Assembly (NCBI GenBank): GCA_025358395.1
Contig: JANYJT010000036.1
Coordinates: 1-14,858, forward strand
Direction: 5' to 3'
Source of the DNA: Bacteroidia bacterium
GTDB taxonomy: Bacteria; Bacteroidota; Bacteroidia; Bacteroidales; Prolixibacteraceae
DNA length: 14,858 nucleotides
A program made the translations under genes and the position numbers. This document shows positions 1 through 5,231 of this stretch, one piece after another; within the stretch, counting starts at the first letter, position 1; each line of letters begins with the position of its first letter. Below the pieces are notes generated by a model. That model saw only the letters and a list, made by a program, of their open reading frames with translations. It did no database searches and was not told where the DNA came from.

Positions 1-60
1 TATTTTTAAAAAAGCAAAATTAAATTTATTGGATTATCCTGAATATATTATTGATATTTA

Positions 61-91
61 ATTGGTTAATTAAATATATTGTGTATATTTG
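61..91 (+). promoter_or_regulatory. Bacteroidota-type promoter (-33 ATTG / -7 TATATTTG)
   Basis: ATTG at 61-64 is followed after exactly 19 bases by TATATTTG at 84-91, a near-perfect match to the Bacteroidota sigma factor consensus TTTG-N19-TAnnTTTG. It would start transcription near position 97 and drive the two-gene operon beginning at 238, leaving a leader of about 140 nt. The match is seen directly; the assignment as a promoter is inference. Confidence 0.6.
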
Positions 92-113
92 CAGCAACAT
101 CAAGAACTCTTAA

Positions 114-161
114 ATGAGTACCAACCGAGTGAAAAAATCACCATCGGTGGTCAGAAGATGA
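114..161 (+). other. Possible 15-codon leader ORF in the 5' UTR
   Basis: Between the promoter at 61-91 and the first gene at 238 the leader contains ATG at 114 followed by 14 further codons and TGA at 159-161 (peptide MSTNRVKKSPSVVRR). The peptide is basic, with five Lys/Arg. The leader also contains a small ACCA/TGGT hairpin around a TCGG loop. A short ATG ORF of this length is common by chance, so a leader-peptide role is only a possibility. Confidence 0.15.
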
Positions 162-237
162 GGACATTCGTCAAAATAAAATGAGCAATCTCTCTTTCTT
201 CTCATGATGTTTGGTTTAACAATTTAAAAAATCAAAC

Positions 238-636
238 ATGAAAACAAAAGCACAAGTTATCAAGGAGTATGAGGACTACAAAGTTCTCATCAATGCAGTA
301 ATCAGTCGTATTGGTATGGACTCAGTTGAGGATGTAATCAGACATGGCATTGATGGAGGGTTCAATGGGTTCATCTACTATTCAGACACTCACAAATTTG
401 CTATGACTTATCGCAAAAAAATCGTTGAACTTCTTGAAGAAGAGGCTAACCAGCTAGGCGAAGATGTTGTGGCAATGGTCGCTAACTTCGGAGTATTTCG
501 TGGCTCTCCCATGGATGCAGATGACAAAAAAGACCTTTATAAGTACTTAAGTGGTGGCAAACCAAATCAGGGAACAATCACCAATGTTATGGCATGGTTC
601 TGTGCTGAAGAGGTTTGCAGATTCTTTGACAATTAA
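238..636 (+). CDS. Hypothetical protein, 132 aa (mobile-element type, DUF7222-like)
   Basis: This is a soluble, acidic 132-residue protein with no signal peptide or membrane segment. It starts at the first ATG after the leader; no Shine-Dalgarno sequence is visible, as usual in this phylum. The pattern ISRIGMDSVEDVIRHGIDGGFNGFIYYSDT (about residues 23-52) followed by a helical segment with LGEDVVAMVANF (about 74-85) recalls small proteins that I remember under the DUF7222 label in Bacteroidota phages and plasmids; that assignment is from memory and not verified. The gene ends 10 nt before the next gene at 647, so the two are almost certainly co-transcribed from the promoter at 61-91. Its function is unknown. 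Confidence 0.7.
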   Translation: MKTKAQVIKEYEDYKVLINAVISRIGMDSVEDVIRHGIDGGFNGFIYYSDTHKFAMTYRKKIVELLEEEANQLGEDVVAMVANFGVFRGSPMDADDKKDLYKYLSGGKPNQGTITNVMAWFCAEEVCRFFDN

Positions 637-646
637 TCTACCAATC

Positions 647-997
647 ATGAAAAATATAAGTATAAAAAAAGTATGGATTTCGACCTCTGGATGGAGAGGT
701 CACGAAGAACCAGTTAATGCAGTAGGTGGTGCAAATGATACAGGAACATGGTCTGATTCGCCTTGTCCTTCTGGTACAAGAGAAAAGGAAATAAAAGGTT
801 TCTGTAGACTATTGAAAGTTAATGGGATAAATTACAAAACAACTTGGTGTAAATCTTCCAACGTCTTTTGCATGGTTCAGTACGTTTGCGTTCATCCAGA
901 TGACAGGAAGAAAGCCGAAGAACTTGCTGATGCATATTCAGAAGAAACAGACTTGTTCTATCCTGTGATCCGCAAAAAGAAGGTCGAAGTAGCTTAA
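647..997 (+). CDS. Hypothetical protein, 116 aa, second gene of the operon
   Basis: I chose the ATG at 647 rather than an upstream GTG at 551. The GTG reading would overlap the preceding gene by 86 nt, and its first 32 residues have no protein-like character, whereas MKNISIKKVWISTSGW begins a compact domain 10 nt after the previous stop. The protein is soluble. It has a conserved-looking block HEEPVNAVGGANDTGTWSDSPCPS (about residues 19-42), four cysteines and a basic C-terminal tail (RKKKVEVA). The segment VFCMVQYVCVHPDDRKKAEELA looks like a strand followed by a helix. I do not recognise the family. The tight spacing links it to the 132-aa protein upstream, and the two probably travel together. 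Confidence 0.65.
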   Translation: MKNISIKKVWISTSGWRGHEEPVNAVGGANDTGTWSDSPCPSGTREKEIKGFCRLLKVNGINYKTTWCKSSNVFCMVQYVCVHPDDRKKAEELADAYSEETDLFYPVIRKKKVEVA

Positions 998-1086
998 ATA
1001 GCTAGTAATAAGAGATTTTAATAGAAGAAAAAACCGAGAATCAAAGCAAGATTTGCTTGAATGGAACTACTTTATAACCTTGGTTA

Positions 1087-1107
1087 GTGTTGATAAATGT
1101 TCAACAC
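1087..1107. terminator. Hairpin downstream of the first operon
   Basis: GTGTTGA (1087-1093) and TCAACAC (1101-1107) form a perfect 7-bp stem around a 7-nt loop, 90 nt after the stop at 997. It lacks a T-run on the plus strand, so it may be only a transcript-end structure rather than an intrinsic terminator. Confidence 0.3.
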
Positions 1108-1135
1108 AGAGTCTCTTCCAAATAAAGTATGATGT

Positions 1136-1184
1136 AAGTGACTGTAATATACTGATTATTTAATCATTTATATAACAGTTACTT
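1136..1184. terminator. Nested inverted repeat at the convergent gene ends
   Basis: AAGTGACTGT (1136-1145) pairs with ACAGTTACTT (1175-1184) through nine Watson-Crick pairs and one wobble. Inside it lies a second perfect repeat, TGATTA (1153-1158) with TAATCA (1161-1166). The structure spans the stop codon of the minus-strand 109-aa gene (1160-1162) and sits between convergent genes, which fits a bidirectional transcript end. The function is inferred. Confidence 0.35.
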
Positions 1185-1489
1185 ATATCAAAATAAAACT
1201 TTACAGTAAATCCCTCTTTGGAGTTATCCTTCCAGTCTGAGACTAAAATCTCATAACAATCAATCATTCTATTATCTACATTAACAATGTGTTGGCTTAA
1301 AACATCCCAAGCTACAGTCTCGTAAACTGAGAGGAATGATTGAATTGCTTTGACTTCAGCATCAATATAATTATCTGATTTGATTACCATTGGATTGTCC
1401 AGAGCAAGTCCCATCGTTGACCCGTTCGGAAAATGATGACCATATTTAGGAGTTTCGTTAAGGGGTTCACTGGTTGAATTTTTTATCAT
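1160..1489 (-). CDS. Hypothetical protein, 109 aa, paralogue of the 3867-4196 product
   Basis: This soluble 109-residue protein is of unknown function. Its C-terminal two thirds align with the 109-aa protein encoded at 3867-4196. Shared elements in order are VYETVAWDV against DYELVAWDV, a following ID-Y/YF-E-L strand (MIDCYEILVS against HIDYFELSIS), and a closing FYFDISNC against YYFDVTNC. The N-terminal 35 residues differ and look unstructured (NSTSEPLNETPKYGHHFPNGSTMG). The start ATG at 1489-1487 lies 74 nt downstream of the XRE regulator stop, on the same strand, so the regulator may be co-transcribed with it. The base composition is AT-rich, like its neighbours. The predicted strand-rich core suggests a small binding domain, but no catalytic motif is visible. 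Confidence 0.65.
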   Translation of the reverse strand: MIKNSTSEPLNETPKYGHHFPNGSTMGLALDNPMVIKSDNYIDAEVKAIQSFLSVYETVAWDVLSQHIVNVDNRMIDCYEILVSDWKDNSKEGFTVKFYFDISNCYIND

Positions 1490-1563
1490 ATCGTAGAGAT
1501 TTTAATGAGGATAAAAGTACTCCTTCAATATAAATACCAGCAAATCCAATTTGGTCGAAATAT

Positions 1564-1833
1564 TTATTCTATAACAGAAGGCAACTCAAAATCAAATAAT
1601 TCCTTTAATGGAATATCCAGTGTTCGTGCCAAAATAATGATAGTACTTATTGTAGGATTAATTCTAGCAGTTTCAATGCGTGCAATCTGGCTTAATGACA
1701 ATCCTGATTCGAATGCAAGTTGACTTTGGGTAAATCCTCTACTTGTTCGAATCTTTATGAGCTGAATAGCGAAGGTCTTAACACCATCTTCATCAAAGAT
1801 TTTCTTCCTAATTCTTTTTTCCACTGATTTCAT
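1564..1833 (-). CDS. XRE-family helix-turn-helix transcriptional regulator, 89 aa
   Basis: This is a small DNA-binding repressor-type protein. Residues about 24-80 form a complete Cro/C1-type HTH domain: LIKIRTSRGFTQSQLAFESGLSLSQIARIET, then the typical NPTISTIIILARTLDIPLKELFDF tail in which helices 4 and 5 close the domain. There is no extra effector or protease domain, so it resembles stand-alone XRE regulators of mobile elements and restriction-modification C proteins. It is transcribed away from the 62-aa gene at 1998, and the intergenic region contains a strong palindrome at 1864-1885 that is a good candidate for its operator. The 109-aa gene follows on the same strand after 74 nt. Family assignment is firm; the regulated targets are inferred from position. 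Confidence 0.9.
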   Translation of the reverse strand: MKSVEKRIRKKIFDEDGVKTFAIQLIKIRTSRGFTQSQLAFESGLSLSQIARIETARINPTISTIIILARTLDIPLKELFDFELPSVIE

Positions 1834-1863
1834 AGTGGAAAGGTTTGAAGAATTAAAAATCCA

Positions 1864-1885
1864 AATATGGCATATATGCTATATT
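1864..1885. promoter_or_regulatory. Imperfect 22-bp palindrome, candidate XRE operator
   Basis: The core GCATATATGC (1870-1879) is a perfect palindrome, flanked by AATAT on the left and ATATT on the right, with a single mismatched pair (1869/1880) between core and flanks. It lies 31 bp upstream of the XRE start codon and inside the spacer of a plus-strand promoter candidate whose -7 box TAGATTTG is at 1891-1898. A bound dimer could therefore control both directions. Confidence 0.5.
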
Positions 1886-1898
1886 ATTTATAGATTTG
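1868..1898 (+). promoter_or_regulatory. Promoter candidate for the 62-aa gene (-7 TAGATTTG)
   Basis: TAGATTTG at 1891-1898 matches TAnnTTTG exactly. The -33 position (1868-1871, TGGC) is poor, which would fit a promoter that is weak or dependent on a regulator. The leader to the ATG at 1998 is about 95 nt, purine-rich, and contains a 7-bp hairpin (1905-1911 with 1920-1926, one wobble). Confidence 0.4.
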
Positions 1899-1997
1899 CA
1901 GGTGTTCAATTAATTTTTGAATTGGAGTCTTGAAACCAAAAAAAACAGGGCGAAACCGAAAAGCCAAATGAGTAGGGGAAAAATAAAGAAATAAAAA

Positions 1998-2186
1998 ATG
2001 GCAACACAAGAATTAAGAGACAGAAATGGACACCTTATTGGGAAGATTGTTGAAGAAGGAGGAAAATTGGTAATTAGAGACCCCAATGGTCATAGCAAAG
2101 GTAAATATGACCCGAAAACAAATACAACTTATGATATGAATGGTCATAAAATCGGTACTGGAAATCTCTTGACTACTTTACTTTAA
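1998..2186 (+). CDS. Small DxxGxxxG-repeat protein, 62 aa (beta-flower-like)
   Basis: This 62-residue protein consists of three successive glycine turns: LRDRNGHLIGKIV, IRDPNGHSKGKYD and YDMNGHKIGTGN, ending in LLTTLL. The NGH-x-x-G spacing of about 16-22 residues suggests a small closed beta structure. It resembles widespread short bacterial proteins of the DPNGxxxGxYDPKTNxTYDxNGxxIGxGNLL type and the so-called 4-fold beta flower domains; that comparison is from memory. The start ATG follows an A-rich stretch with no Shine-Dalgarno sequence. It is divergent from the XRE regulator and likely under its control. The next gene but for about 500 bp of debris, at 2682, is also built from D-x-x-G-x-x-I-G repeats. 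The function is unknown. Confidence 0.7.
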   Translation: MATQELRDRNGHLIGKIVEEGGKLVIRDPNGHSKGKYDPKTNTTYDMNGHKIGTGNLLTTLL

Positions 2187-2681
2187 TTGATGGATAGGGT
2201 AGATTGTAGATATAGCTGTTCGCCATTGTAAAAATCTGTAAAATCATATTCGAGTAACTACATTTACAAGCGAATTTTATTCATACTATAACGAATTTAT
2301 TGACGAAGAAATTAAAAAGAAAACCAGCCAATAGTACCATCTAATTTTCTTTGTTGTACAAGAAGGTAACAAATTTGAATTGAATTACTTCATGGAAAAT
2401 TCTGTGGTTAAACTCCACACCATAAAGTTACTTCAAGACGTAAGGTTTTAAGATTGGTTGTGTTGACTTACATATTTCGAATGACAAATCCTAAATCTTG
2501 GAGTATAATCCAATGGGTCATTAAGCTTGGCTTGATTTAGATAATAATATTGGATTAATGGCTGCGATAGTTGATCAAAAATCTTCTCAGACTAAAACGT
2601 TCAGCATTGTTAAAACACTACCTAAACAGTTTGATTAATCATCAATAAATTTCTATCGTTAAAATCTTATCTGTCAAAAAA
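2187..2681. other. 495-bp stretch without an intact gene
   Basis: No open frame of useful length, no tRNA and no strong hairpin was seen here. Broken protein-like segments are present (see the pseudogene entry for 2251-2638). A weak promoter candidate for the downstream repeat gene is TTTG at 2630-2633 with TATCGTTA at 2654-2661 (20-base spacer, poor -7 match). Confidence 0.5.
2251..2638 (+). pseudogene. Possible decayed gene with several in-frame stops
   Basis: One plus-strand frame reads, with interrupting stops, a segment ending SEFYSYYNEFIDEEIKKKTSQ (stop near 2330), then a segment ending FELNYFMENSVVKLHTIK and LLQDVRF (stop 2449-2451). A second frame continues with AWLDLDNNIGLMAAIVDQ and a further 18 residues (2525-2635, stop 2636-2638). 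The amino-acid composition looks protein-like, with charged helical and hydrophobic strand segments, rather than the Lys/Ile/Asn/Phe-poor noise expected between genes. I cannot name a parent family, and AT-rich DNA can imitate this, so confidence is low. Confidence 0.25.
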
Positions 2682-3020
2682 ATGGCAAATTGCATTTACA
2701 GTGGTTCAGGAACTCTGGTCGTCAGATATTCAGGAGATAATTTTTACAATTGTAATGGGGAATTGATCGGTCGAAGTGATGGTGATTACTTTTATGATGG
2801 TTCAGGACGACAAATTGGTAGAATTGGTGGTGACTACCTTTATGATGGTTCTGGGCGACAAATTGGTAGAATTGGTGGTGACTACCTTTATGATGGTTCT
2901 GGTCGACAAATTGGACGAATTGAAGGGGATTACCTTTATGATGGTTCTGGACGAATCATTGGAAGAACAGATGGTCTAAACAAAAAACAGTTAGTTATAT
3001 ATTTTTATTTTTTCTTTTGA
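2682..3020 (+). CDS. Tandem-repeat protein, 112 aa, five 16-residue GDYxYDGSGRxIGR units
   Basis: After a short start (MANCIYSGSGTLVVRYS) the protein is five consecutive 16-residue units of the form G-D-Y-L-Y-D-G-S-G-R-Q-I-G-R-I-G, residues 18-97, then a tail ending in an aromatic/hydrophobic run (LVIYFYFFF). The first unit is degenerate (GDNFYNCNGELIGRSD). Each unit would form two short strands joined by a DGSGR turn, so the repeats could close into a small beta-propeller or flower-like ring. It resembles bacterial proteins with repeated YDxxGxxIGxIxGD units and is related in pattern to the 62-aa protein at 1998. The hydrophobic tail may be a terminal anchor, or simply a read-through sequence after the last repeat. 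No catalytic residues are evident and the function is unknown. Confidence 0.7.
   Translation: MANCIYSGSGTLVVRYSGDNFYNCNGELIGRSDGDYFYDGSGRQIGRIGGDYLYDGSGRQIGRIGGDYLYDGSGRQIGRIEGDYLYDGSGRIIGRTDGLNKKQLVIYFYFFF
2733..2972 (+). repeat. Five in-frame 48-bp tandem repeats
   Basis: Units are 2733-2780, 2781-2828, 2829-2876, 2877-2924 and 2925-2972, each encoding 16 residues. The three central units are nearly identical at DNA level; units 2 and 3 counted from 2781 differ by only a few bases, while the first unit is strongly diverged. The pattern fits expansion by slippage or unequal recombination in the middle of the gene. Confidence 0.95.
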
Positions 3021-3122
3021 GAATTTGAAATTTCGAAAACTGATAAGGTAAAATAATGGACTTGTGAAGTTAATATATAGATTGTCAATAATTTAATTCA
3101 CTAAAATACAATCAATAGAAAG

Positions 3123-3692
3123 ATGAGAGAAGGCAAAACAAACTACAGTGAAACCGAAATAATCGTGTTTGTTTTTATTTCAATATTATTCATTTTCATA
3201 GGTAATTTTCCATTTTCAATTATCGGATTTATTGCCAAAAAGAAACAACGAATCAGATATTTACTTATATCCCTAGGGTTTTTTATATTCCTTCTTTGTG
3301 AGGTTTATTGGAAATGGTTAATATTTTCTGATGTTCGACCTGGTGAGCAAATTCTTTTTCCAAACGAATTTAAATTTGGGGTAATTTTTATTAATTCGAT
3401 TTTTGCATTAATAACCGTACTAATATTATTGAAAGAGATAATTGCCATAAAAAAATTACGTCCAAAATGCCCTAAATGCAGTTCAGACAAGGGGATTCAA
3501 AGATGTAAAGACAGATATTTTAAGAATAAGGATGGTCAACAAATTGAAATAACATTTAGCTGTTTAGATTGTGGCTATGTAATTTTAAAAGACACCTGGT
3601 CTGTGGATTATTACAATGAAAGTCCTAATATGAAGTACATTTATGATCATAGGGCAGAGGTATATCTATTAGGAGGAGTTACTAAAAAATAG
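3123..3692 (+). CDS. Three-helix membrane protein with C-terminal zinc ribbon, 189 aa
   Basis: This is a probable inner-membrane protein. Hydrophobic segments lie at about residues 12-38, 44-60 and 84-105, separated by short basic loops (AKKKQRIR after the first, KKLRPK after the third). The positive-inside rule would put the C-terminus in the cytoplasm. That domain carries C116-x-x-C119 (CPKCS) and C147-x-x-C150 (CLDCG), a standard four-cysteine zinc ribbon with a 27-residue insert, followed by about 40 residues ending YLLGGVTKK. I do not recognise a named family. The start ATG is the first in frame, and no Shine-Dalgarno sequence is seen. It lies between the repeat-protein gene and the minus-strand 109-aa paralogue, in the same AT-rich block, with no evident operon partner. 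Confidence 0.7.
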   Translation: MREGKTNYSETEIIVFVFISILFIFIGNFPFSIIGFIAKKKQRIRYLLISLGFFIFLLCEVYWKWLIFSDVRPGEQILFPNEFKFGVIFINSIFALITVLILLKEIIAIKKLRPKCPKCSSDKGIQRCKDRYFKNKDGQQIEITFSCLDCGYVILKDTWSVDYYNESPNMKYIYDHRAEVYLLGGVTKK

Positions 3693-3866
3693 AAATACAT
3701 TTCAAGAGAAATTGTAGCTACTTTTATTTTAATTCAAGATTTTACTGAATAGTTTATGATCACAGATGAAAGACACTATTATTGTTACAATTGACAACTA
3801 AAAAATTCATTCCAAACCCCAAAGGTCACTTTGCAATCTCAATCAATTCATTTCGCTATTCTATAT

Positions 3867-4196
3867 TTACAAGCAATTAGTAACATCAAAATAATATTCT
3901 TCTTTCCAAGCATCTTTCATATCATCAGGGCTTTCGCTTATAGAAAGCTCAAAGTAATCTATGTGCTTATCACCAACAGCCATAGTTTCTTGTTTTACTA
4001 CATCCCATGCCACTAATTCATAATCTCTTAGAGAAAAGCTAATAACATCAGCTTCAGTATGACCAAATTTTTTATGAACAAACAACTTAACTGGATCATC
4101 AATTGATTTGCCTGTACCTGTGCCAATCGGTAAGTCTTTGGCTGATTGTTTAAATATCTGATCATGAAGGGTTTCTGTTGGTGCAATTTTTTTCAT
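3867..4196 (-). CDS. Hypothetical protein, 109 aa, paralogue of the 1160-1489 product
   Basis: This is a second soluble 109-residue protein sharing a core with the product of 1160-1489: DYELVAWDV, then HIDYFELSIS, then YYFDVTNC. Both are the same length, lie on the minus strand, and share an ACGAT sequence directly before the ATG. The N-terminal part (TETLHDQIFKQSAKDLPIGTGTGKSIDDPVKLF) is unlike the paralogue. The cysteine in the terminal TNC/SNC is conserved between the two. No XRE gene is next to this copy. Upstream, a G-rich tract (4323-4347 on this strand) lies about 130-150 nt before the start, where it could fall in the promoter or leader. The function is unknown. Confidence 0.65.
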   Translation of the reverse strand: MKKIAPTETLHDQIFKQSAKDLPIGTGTGKSIDDPVKLFVHKKFGHTEADVISFSLRDYELVAWDVVKQETMAVGDKHIDYFELSISESPDDMKDAWKEEYYFDVTNCL

Positions 4197-4322
4197 ATCG
4201 TTAATATTAAATGGTCATAAATTTATAATTCTTCAGTCAGATATCAGCATAACAAAAAACGCTGAATTTGCATGAAATCGAACATTTAGTATGTCCATTG
4301 AACGTATCCCCCACTATGGATA

Positions 4323-4347
4323 CCCCTCCCTGCCCACCCCCTCCCCC
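4323..4347 (-). other. G-quadruplex-type motif (five G-runs on the minus strand)
   Basis: On the plus strand, runs of 4, 3, 3, 5 and 5 C residues lie at 4323-4326, 4328-4330, 4333-4335, 4337-4341 and 4343-4347, with 1-2 base spacers. The minus strand therefore has five G-runs of at least three, satisfying the usual G3+N1-7 rule. A further C5 run is at 4308-4312. The tract stands out sharply in DNA that is otherwise rich in A and T. Confidence 0.75.
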
Positions 4348-4451
4348 TAGGCTGGGTGCTACATTGGTCTTTTCCTTAAAAATTTCATTTCTCCAAAATC
4401 TCTTGACCCTTCAAAAAAATCAAAATAAATTTTTAAAATCATAAATACCTG

Positions 4452-4471
4452 TTTTATAAATATTTATAAAA
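4452..4471. repeat. Perfect 20-bp AT palindrome
   Basis: TTTTATAAATATTTATAAAA reads identically on both strands. It lies about 110 bp upstream of the 177-aa gene, and a partial copy (TTTTATAA) follows at once. It could be an operator or simply AT-rich sequence. Confidence 0.5.
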
Positions 4472-4581
4472 TTTTATAATCTGGAAGTAAAATTAACGAT
4501 AGGAGTATTTATTGATATTGCAGTCAGTTCCTGCATTAAGTTTTTACATTTTTACCAAGATTATTTATAATTAATACTATC

Positions 4582-5115
4582 ATGTCATTTTCCACAAAAG
4601 CCATAAAATCAGCGATACACAAATCTTTAACCGAAAATGAATTTGTCATCACATTCGAAGGCAATGATGGTTACTATTTGATCCAAAACAATAATAGTTT
4701 CAGAACATTTTCAATGCAGCTTGTACTTACCAATTCTGTTGCTGTTAAAAGGCAAAGCAAAGAAAGCAATGAGATATCTATGAACTATTTTAAGCTGAAT
4801 ATTCCAATAGGTCAAGAATATCCAGTCTTTTTTCTCATGGCACTGGAAAATGCTGGTGCTGATTATCCTGAATTCATCATCATTCCATCATCCAAACTAA
4901 GCGAGAAATTATTTGACCTAGGTATTGCATGGAAAAGAAAAGTTGAATTGTGCTTTTTAGTTTATCCAGATGGAAAAGTTTTCGATACAACCAGCCTTAG
5001 TGGAGAAGGTCGCTGGTACTTGTTAAGCAAAGGGTTGGATGGTCGATTGGCTGATGGTTCAATCTATGATTTTTCTGAATGGGTTAATTATTGGGATGGA
5101 TTGAACTATTTTTAA
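4582..5115 (+). CDS. Hypothetical protein, 177 aa, paralogue of the 5232-5786 product
   Basis: This is a soluble protein without signal peptide or membrane helices. Secondary structure by eye is an N-terminal helix (TKAIKSAIHKSLTEN), a series of beta strands (FVITFEGN, YYLIQ, FSMQLVLTN), a pair of strands YFKLNIP and YPVFFLMALEN followed by EFIIIPSSKL, then a C-terminal signature PDGKVFDTT-LSGEG and GRLADG ending NYWDGL. The C-terminal 55 residues share about 26 identities with the 184-aa neighbour. The central strand-strand-IIIP arrangement faintly recalls PD-(D/E)xK-type folds, but I cannot place a convincing active site and do not claim nuclease function. It begins the plus-strand pair that runs towards the integrase. 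Confidence 0.65.
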   Translation: MSFSTKAIKSAIHKSLTENEFVITFEGNDGYYLIQNNNSFRTFSMQLVLTNSVAVKRQSKESNEISMNYFKLNIPIGQEYPVFFLMALENAGADYPEFIIIPSSKLSEKLFDLGIAWKRKVELCFLVYPDGKVFDTTSLSGEGRWYLLSKGLDGRLADGSIYDFSEWVNYWDGLNYF

Positions 5116-5231
5116 GGCATAAATCTTTGCTGTCTAATAAAAGGTACGACTCATTAATAACTAACATCAACAGTTCATTCTTGTAATAATATTCGACAAT
5201 TTTACCACTCATATTTAAAACGAGTGTTCTC

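Larger units (their letters stand above)
4197..4581. other. 385-bp divergent intergenic region
   Basis: The region separates the minus-strand 109-aa gene from the plus-strand 177-aa gene. It holds a 6-bp hairpin (GTATCC 4304-4309, GGATAC 4318-4323), the C-run cluster at 4323-4347 and the AT palindrome at 4452-4471. A weak -7 candidate TACATTTT (4545-4552) precedes the 177-aa gene without a clear -33 box. No ORF or RNA gene was recognised. Confidence 0.6.

Noticed and set aside
551..646. GTG-initiated N-terminal extension of the 116-aa protein
   Set aside because: It overlaps the upstream gene by 86 nt and encodes unconvincing sequence; the ATG at 647 fits operon spacing.
1505..1723. 72-aa plus-strand ORF opposite the XRE gene
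   Set aside because: It is antisense to a firm HTH gene and the adjoining spacer, with no supporting features.
2733..2972. Possible CRISPR-like array
   Set aside because: The repeats are directly adjacent, in frame and encode protein; there are no spacers.
2776..2979. A second open frame through the 48-bp repeats (+ strand)
   Set aside because: The repeat length is a multiple of three, so any frame without a stop in one unit stays open. The methionine-rich repetitive translation is a shadow of the real gene.
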